A stretch of DNA of 64,000 nt from Yamagishiella unicocca (Eukaryota; Chlorophyta; Chlorophyceae; Chlamydomonadales; Volvocaceae), in assembly GCA_003116995.1 (NCBI GenBank), contig BDSL01000036.1:744001-808000 (forward strand), read 5' to 3'. Position numbers and translations under genes: made by a program. This document shows, piece after piece, positions 56,694-64,000 of this stretch. Position 1 is the first letter of the stretch. Each line of letters opens with the position of its first letter. The notes beneath the pieces were generated by a model that saw nothing but the letters and a program-made list of their open reading frames with translations, was not told where the DNA came from and searched no databases.

Positions 56694-59549
56694 GCGTTAT
56701 ACTGCGCACGTGCTGATGTAGTTGGAAAATAGTTATCCTGCTGTTATATCCCAGCTCTCCGGGATGATGATGGCCGGCGACGAAAACGGTTCGGCCGCTT
56801 GCCAACACGGGCAAGGCGTGAACGTCTAGTCAGGGCCCCAGAAGTTTCAGGCAACAGCGAGGGTCCTCATGAGTTGCGATGGGTTCCAGCTCCAGCTGTC
56901 TGTTGACGCACGGGGTGCTCCTGTGCGAGTGATGCCACAGAAGGACTCACTTCAACCCCAGAATGGACGTTGAAGGCACGAAGGATACTTCTTCTACCTA
57001 GACTTTGGTAGTACCCGGTGGAATTGTCGGAGTCGTTCGCGGTCTCAAAGGGACAGTATATAACCCCCGTAGAGAATTCATAAACTAGCTGCAGCGGGCG
57101 TACAAAAGAAAGTTTACAAAATTGCGGTTATCATGCGAGGCCACCACGTCGTCAGTCCAAGTGCCTCATCTTAGGGTGCCTCTTCTGTGTGGAAGGGGCA
57201 CTATGGGCCGTACGCCGACCCATTTGGTCACGGTTGCGCGCGTTTACGCCGTTGCAGGTATGAAATATACTTGTTATTATTCAGAGGCGAAAACGACTCC
57301 GTGCAACATTCGCAGACAAGGTCCCCTTGAGACCTGCGGCAACCTTTTGCGTCGTCGTTGTACGTACCATGCACGTTTTGGCCTGTCATCGTAAAAGAAC
57401 GCAACTTGCGCTAGTTGTAATGTCTTTGGAAATTAGGATAATAATAAACCCTGGCAGTTTGGAAGCCGAATCGTCGCACGGCAAGGCACCTACATCTGGG
57501 AGCTTATCATAAAAAGCGGTGCACAGCAACGTCTGCACATCCCTCACAAAAAAATGAATTTCCTGTCCTTTCTGTGCCATCATCAGACCCGGAGGAACTG
57601 AACATGCACGGCTGTGCGCAAGAAACTATGTATGCAACCCCTCACTCGGACCTGGCATGTGTACCATACCAACTTGTGTGCGAAAACGCATGGGTGATAT
57701 TGAAGTGGCTCCCAACGGCCAACCTAGCAAACGGCCTGGCTCCCTGATCGCGGTGGATCTTGCAAGCAATCATAACGCCGATACACCGTGTGGAAAACGG
57801 AAAGGATGGCATGATATCAGTGCATCACGTACACCTTGCGCCACATAACAAACACGAGCGCATCCAGGCCCACAAAGCTTTGCGTTTGCATGATTTTTGA
57901 AGCATCCCTCGTTAAAAAGCCCCAGCTTGCGTCAGTACAACTAATAACCCCAGCCCTACTGCCGGATCTGGGGCTCACTGTAACACTTCTTACGTATGCC
58001 CACCCTGATACCAACAGATACCAACCATTAGCTACTGGCTCTCCGCACCCTACCCCTCACCGACCGAATATGCAAGGTGCCAGAGAAGCCACGGTGTCTG
58101 ATGCAATGACGATGCGCATGGGGACCGATGAGTGCCACTGAGTGGCAGGGGCTGAACTCTGAGCTTGTGCCTTGCCAGCGCAAGAGGTTTCGCTCCATCC
58201 ACCCAATACATAACCGCTGTACGTGCTGCGTGATTCACTGGGTAATTGTCATGTGCCGTGACAACCCTGCCTTACGGTGGGGTACCAAGTTGGCCTGAAG
58301 GCCTGCGCAACACCCACCTAGCTACACCCAACTGCTGGCCTCTCGAGTTGGTTGCGTGTAGGTTTCATCCTAGTTGCATAGTCTCCTTTCCGCTCTTGAG
58401 CGTGCAGCTCGTATGGGACCGCTACACGATTATGAGGGGCTAATGCAGCCTATCGTGTAACGCAGGCATACACGCACACACAGACATGCAAAATGTGCTG
58501 GTCAGGAGGGGAGGGGCTTGGGTCGCAGTCCGTTCACAATTGGATATCAGCTCCACTGATTTCGATCACGCCAACGTGGGTGCAGATTCTGGTTGTACAG
58601 TGTCATAAATGCTTCCCCTGTCCACACGTACAGTGGATTGCCGACATGCCGTGGGAGTTCCCAGACTCTCGCATGCAGCCCGCGATTTAGAAGGTGAAAG
58701 GCGATTTTTTACCTTTTCGTTATGGTCCAAAGCAAATGCTGGAATACTGTTTGACGTCCTTCCACGGCACATCCATGTGACTTGAAATGAGAGACCGATA
58801 CATAGTATATTGGCATGGCGCATTAATCCTGGCCTGATTTTGTGACGTCAAATGTTAATATGTTGTTGCTCGCATTGTGTCCGACGTGTCATGCATCAGC
58901 TACCAACTCCAAGGCGCCAGGTGCGTCTGCAAGGCATTGATCCGCACACCCATAATCGGGTCACTTACACAGACACTTTGTTGGTGATCTGCAGCTCATA
59001 GTCATCATAACGACGCTGCTGACAGGTGGCATGCTTACTGCCGTACAAAAGGAGGACGGTTGCTGACGACGGACACCGATATCAATATACCTGCCGCCCG
59101 GGGTTTAAGTTGCCAGTCCAAAAGTCAACTTGACATAGAAATTCTTTACCGGCCAAGATTGCTGTCCTGGCCTTGTGTGTGCTTCTTTCGCCCAGCCCTG
59201 ACGCCCGTAAGGGACAACGAACACGCTCATCTCGCGTCAGCTGTGGCGGATTGGGCCTCAGGCGGTAAGCCATGGGCGCATTGGTCAAAGCCTCAAGTTT
59301 ATTCCTATGTTGTAAGAGTCTGTGATTGAGTTGTGGTGGCCTCATGACAGGTTATCGCGCTCGCGTCGCATCGTCTCCGCGCCACTTCGGCCAACAGCAT
59401 CTTGGTATACATCTCTGCCGCTACTGCATAACCACAACGCATTCCTTGGTATTATCCTGGCTTGCTGAAAGGATTCCGTGGAGCCCAAAGCAAACTCGGC
59501 GGCTGACGGTGCAGGCGATTTGACGAAGGGATTAGCCTCTTAAGGAGCT
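56694..59549. other. Gene-poor intergenic region
   Basis: Nearly 2.9 kb without a convincing exon on either strand. ORFs are short, lack family resemblance and are not bounded by splice consensus. Composition is much less GC-rich than the genes on both sides. The left end should hold the promoter of the 194-aa gene and the right end that of the mitochondrial carrier. No repeat was recognised by eye. Confidence 0.5.
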
Positions 59550-62500
59550 ATGGCGCAGAAGGTACGCAACACGATCCATTTGGCGTAATGCATGAAATTA
59601 AACATACCCACCTCGTTTTAAGTTATTGCAATATTCGTAAGCCTGCGCCCGGGCAAAATGGCAGAGTTGAGACAGCTCAAATTGTCGCTAGCAATCGAGC
59701 ATGGACACAACAATACCGCGTGTAAAATGCCTTATATCCTTCACGGCTTTCCTTTCCATCCGTTACCAGCAGTTCCTCCGTAATTGCCCACACCTTCCTT
59801 TCTGCCCGTTGATCCTGCTGCTAGGTGATCGAGCTGCCAGCTGCAGCTACAGCGGGGACCGAACACCATAAATCGGGTGGGGGCAGTGCCGCTATCCTTT
59901 TCATCCCCAAGTCGGTGATCACAGAGCTCTACACAAGTGGCATCAGCGTAGGCACCGCCAACACGGCCACCAACCCCCTCGGTATGTGTGCAGGGTGATC
60001 GCGTCTCCGGGCTCGCTTCGCTGCACGCCCGGCCTGCCGTCGACGCCTGGCTTGCCCCGCCTCCGTCGAACTCACCTTATCACGACATAATGTGACGTAT
60101 CCGCCCTGTCGGCCTGTCGGCCCTGCCCGCAGATGTGATCAAGGTCCGACTGCAACTAGCTCGCAACCAGCTAGCAGCAGGCGTCAAGCCGCCTGGCATG
60201 GTGAGGCGCGGACCCGATATACCCGGGGGTTCAACGTAGGCCGGCCATCCCAACCCCCATTCCAGTCCCCTTTCCAGTTCACAGCAGCATATTCCTAGTC
60301 CACGACAGCGAACGAATGGAGTGTGCGTGTTGTTACTCAGCGTTATGGCGTGTGCGCAAGGGACCCTGAGCGGGGTGACTAGGCGCGTTGTGACCTTGGT
60401 ACGCAGATATGTCGTGTGTAACCCCGTCCTTACCCTCGTGTGGTGCCGGGGCACAAGTCACCCAAATGATGTTGTGTTTGCAGGTGGCGACAGGGCTGTC
60501 TGTGGTCCGCAATGAGGGGGTCCCGGCGCTGTGGAGCGGTCTGGGGCCGTCGCTGGCGCGAGGGTTCTTCTTTGGCGGTGAGGGCAGGTGCCGTGGTTGG
60601 GTGGTCGGAACTGTTATGGTGAGCGTCAGACCCTGAGTCAGGTGCAAGAGACCACACCGCAATACTTCACCCGCCGTCGGTGTCTCCTATCAAGATTGCC
60701 TTTGGCATGGCAATGCACACCGCTGACTGTGTGACAGTTACTACTCAGTTACTACCGCAGACTGTGGGCGATTGGCGACGCAGTTCGGCTGGCATTTAGG
60801 GGATGTGCCTTTGGCGGTCCAGTTGTTGGGTGAATGCGCACCTTGGCGTTCCGATCTTGGGGTTGCCAATGGAGGAAGTTGCTTAGCCAACACCGAATGC
60901 TTGCTGCGCGCGCTCCTGGGTACCATGTGTCATTTACGATGTGCCATGCGATTTTGCGTTTCTACCGCCTCTTTGCATTATGCGACTGCCTCCCACGCGA
61001 CGGATTCCTTCCCACCACTAGCGTACGTCCACTCATCTTACCACCTCATGATGTTTCGCCTCTTCTCGTCTCGCCTGCTGCCTGCCAGGCGCTCGGCTGG
61101 GCCTCTACACACCCATCAAGACGCTTATTTGCGGCGAGGCTGTGCGGCCCTCTCTCGAAATGAAGGTTCTTTCCGGCTCGATCAGCGGCGGTCTGGCAGC
61201 CGCTGTCACCTCGCCAATCGAGTTGATTAAAGTACGTGGCCGGGCATTGGTCGTTGCACTCCGCCCGCGCACATTGCTTGTTGCTTGCCACCCTGCACTG
61301 CCTACGGCATGTCCTCTGTGCGTGGCCGTCGCGCTGCACCGCTGACGAACACTAACCCCACCGTCTGGCCGTTTCGCCTGCCCGCAGACTCGGCTGCAGG
61401 CTGCGGGTCGCGACCCGACCGCGGCAAAGACGAGCATGGGTGTCATCCGCTCCGTTGTGGCGCAAGACGGCGTCGCGGGCTTGTGGAAGGGCGCCATGCC
61501 TGGCCTGGTAGGTGTCCCTGAGACAGCCCCTTGGTGCTGATCTGGTTGGCGGATGAGGTTGGTCAATAGGCCGTCCCTCACGATTTATGTAGTAGCGGTT
61601 AGGTCGTGCAATGAGCTGCGGACCAAGAGAAGAGCCATTGGGCGTGACGACAGTGACCAGTCTAAGCATTCCACCGGTTCCGCAATGCTGGGATCCCTGA
61701 TCGACCCGCTGTTGCAAACGATCCCGGCCCGGGTGGCGTGCTCCTGCACCAGATTCGCTCCGCCATCCTGACGGCGGCGCAATGCGCCACATATGACGAG
61801 GTCAAGCGCGGCGTGGTGGCGACGACGGGCTGGGGGGACGGCGTGGCGCTGCACCTGACCAGCTCGATGATTGCGGGTCTGGTGACGACGACCATCACGA
61901 ACCCCATTGACGTTATCAAGACGCGCATGTTCGTTGGTGAGTGCGAGTGCATCTGGGTCAGAAAGCGGGAGACGTCAGAGCAGATGGTAGACGGCTAGGG
62001 CGCGAGACCCCTACTCCGCGTGCGTGGCTTGCCCTCCCGTCGCCGCTGGATGCCTATGAACCGGTAGTATCGGTAGCACCATTAGTAGATGCTGCAGTGG
62101 GTTACTGCTGCTGCTGCTGCTGCGGTACCGAGTGCTGCCGTCCTCCCTTCGTGTCTGTCCATCCTCTCTTTGTGTCTGTCCATCCTCTCTTTGCTTTTGC
62201 CCATGCGCTCTTTACGACTGCCATGCTCTCTTTGCGACTGTCATCCTTACTCCCTGACTGCAGGCGGCAAGTCGTACAGCGGTCCGGTTGCATGTGCAGC
62301 TCACGTCATGCGGCAAGACGGCCTGGCTGGATTTATGAAGGTAAGGGTAGGCGCCAGTGTTAGGGGGCGTGTCGCCTTGATTTTGCTATAGGGAGTTGGT
62401 TTCGGTGATCACGCCACGTTTCAACACCGCGTTCAAAGCCCACTCGCATCACGAGTAGAGCGTCCAGTGGTACCACGTAAGCCCAGTGCTAGTAGTGCGC

Positions 62501-62651
62501 AGCGCTCTATTCGGCCCAAAGCTTTCTCCCTGTCCGCCTTTCCTCACTGCAGGGCTGGTCTGCGAGCTACGCGCGCCTGGGCCCGCACACGGTCATCATG
62601 TTCCTTGTGGCGGAGCGCCTCCGCAAGTACACCGGACTGCAGAGCCTTTAA
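59550..62651 (+). CDS. Mitochondrial carrier (SLC25), dicarboxylate/uncoupling-type, 317 aa
   Basis: Nine exons in phase: 59550-59561, 59825-59981, 60133-60200, 60484-60577, 61089-61231, 61388-61507, 61753-61936, 62264-62340 and 62553-62651. The first exon is only MAQK, at ATG 59550 (agctATGGCG). The length and three-fold repeat are typical of the family. The carrier signature P-x-[DE]-x-x-[KR] occurs three times: NPLDVIKVRLQ near residue 54, SPIELIKTRLQ near 152 and NPIDVIKTRM near 248. Other family marks are LWSGLGPSLARGFFFGGARL, GLYTPIK and GLWKGAMPGL. The substrate class is inferred from SGISVGTANTATNPLDVIK and RLGLYTPIK, which resemble dicarboxylate carriers and uncoupling proteins (SLC25A7-10 group); the exact substrate cannot be read. 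The protein should lie in the inner mitochondrial membrane with six helices. Two exons begin after TAG or poor-pyrimidine acceptors but fit phase and homology. The tiny first exon is the least certain. Confidence 0.92.
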
Positions 62652-64000
62652 GGGATTCCGCTGTCGTGGGGTAGACCTGCGGGGGGGGAAGCTGCAGGGC
62701 GGTGGATCAGTCGTCATCGGTCCTGTAGGGCGGCCCTTACTTGAAAGGACCAGTTCGCAGCTTGTAAGGGCGCAGGGTGCCCTGGCGGCGCCAGCTTAAT
62801 TGTCTTGGGATCGGTGCTGATGGTGTATGTATGGCGACAGGAATGGACTTACTCGCGATAGGAATAGGATAACCTCCCTACCTGGACTAGATGCGAGTGT
62901 TGCTTGGGCGCGGATATCTGAAATGCGTTAATTGGATTTGCGGGAGTGCCGCGAAGGATGTCGGGCATGCCAATGCACACAGGATGCATGGCATGAAGGA
63001 CACCACCGCCAAGAATCCGTGTTTAATCTGTACACCGTATGTCTTGTACAGAACGCATCAGGTAGTGGGGCGGAGGTTGGCGCTATTGGGACGTGTGGCC
63101 TGTCCGGTGGCGTGAACTCTTCCATGCAGGGCACCTCGCTATGCGTGCGTCCTTTTGCATGCCATGAACTGAGCCACGCGATGTGCCTCTTTGATCGAGG
63201 CCTAGCGCGGATAAAAGACACACGTCGAGTGTTGGCACGTGTGGTATGGGAGGTTGGGGTTGCGTCCTTTTTGACACACTATGTGCGGATTACGGATTAT
63301 AACCCCACGCGAAGCCCGTCGTATTGGGAACTTGAGCTTGATGGTTGTATGGCGAGTTCAGATGTTGCAATGGATGGTTCGTGAGCGCCCCTGCAATGCA
63401 ACATGTAGTGTGTAATGCCAACCCAATCCTCGTTTAATTTTCCTCACCAGCTAAGCCTCTGCAGCGATGGCACGGGTTGCCTCTCCTTTCTGCGATAAGT
63501 TTGAACAGCTCTTGAGAGTCGACAAGCATCTCCAGCATCCATCGCCCATGCGCACTATGCTAGGGTTTGCACTTGCTGTTGACAAACGCGTTAGCCAGTG
63601 CGCCCCACTCAGCCGGAGATATTGCGTCAACCGCCCGTCCTGCTAACCAAAGGCACACGCATGTAGTCACCCGAAGCAGGGGGGCCGTGACAACCCAGAC
63701 AAGCTGTGACGTGGCCTTGCAGGCATGCACGTGGGGCGGTATGTGGGATGGGAAGGACGCATTGATTACATCCCAACCGCATGGCGGCTGTCCTTTTTGG
63801 CGCGGAGGTCCATCGCACACGCCAGGTCGGCAAGGAAAAGTAGTGGGACTACGCGACACTGCAGCCCACACCGCCTATGCATGGAGAATCCTCTTGGTGT
63901 CATCTTTACAGTCGTGGCGCTCTAGGGGACCACACCGACGAAGGCGCAACACTACTTGACGGACGGCATGTCTCTCAACGGCAACACGCCGGCTTCCCCT
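62652..64000. other. 3' UTR of the carrier gene and right-edge region
   Basis: The carrier transcript probably ends near 62767. Beyond that only a doubtful pair of minus-strand exons is seen (63848-63778 and 63639-63560). They read FLADLACAMDLRAKKDSRHA and ISPAEWGALANAFVNSKCKP-stop and could be the 3' end of a gene entering from the right. The phases do not join, so I do not call it. Confidence 0.4.
62763..62767 (+). terminator. TGTAA polyadenylation signal of the carrier gene
   Basis: First TGTAA after the stop codon, about 110 bases downstream. Confidence 0.6.

Overview
The window looks like nuclear DNA of a green alga of the Chlamydomonas/Volvox group. The evidence is GC-rich exons in less GC-rich flanks, many short phase-consistent introns with GTGAGT/GTGCGT/GTGGGT donors, TGTAA polyadenylation signals, very long low-complexity coding exons rich in Ala, Gln, Ser and Gly, and plant/algal-type proteins. 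I see no operons or bacterial gene layout. Species assignment is inference. All exon models were built by hand from splice consensus, reading phase and protein-family fit; no transcript data were available.

Layout. 1-6888 (+): 3' part of a Gln/Ala-rich nuclear protein with a TFIIS N-terminal (Med26-type) domain. 8891-11459 (-): BTB/POZ protein. 12125-12547 (+): small ASCH-domain protein. 13570-15073 (-): small unknown protein with an antisense dispersed repeat in one intron. 15465-16253 (-): possible small gene. 16308-25491 (-): four-exon gene for a predicted 2866-residue low-complexity protein with two repeat domains. 26260-28457 (-): unknown protein of about 332 residues. 28458-32077: gene-poor and repeat-bearing, with a lone deubiquitinase-like cysteine box. 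32078-42499 (-): a 14-exon cyclic-nucleotide-gated/HCN-type channel with an atypical pore. 42500-44592: gene-poor. 44593-47930 (-): Nup50/Nup2-like nucleoporin. 48811-53254 (+): XBAT-like ankyrin-RING ubiquitin ligase, 5' end unresolved. 55718-56693 (-): unknown 194-residue protein. 59550-62651 (+): nine-exon mitochondrial carrier. The last 1.3 kb has only a doubtful minus-strand exon pair.

The genes look like independent eukaryotic transcription units rather than a pathway: transcription (TFIIS-N), nuclear transport (Nup50), ubiquitin ligation (BTB and ankyrin-RING proteins), ion signalling (channel) and mitochondrial transport (carrier). The most unusual items are the channel, with a VGSDN pore in place of VGYGD and three predicted GC-AG introns; the 2866-residue protein, with a 34-residue tandem repeat and about 740 residues of Ala-rich repeats of about eight residues; and a dispersed repeat found in at least four places and ending in the palindrome GTAAC-N-GTTAC.
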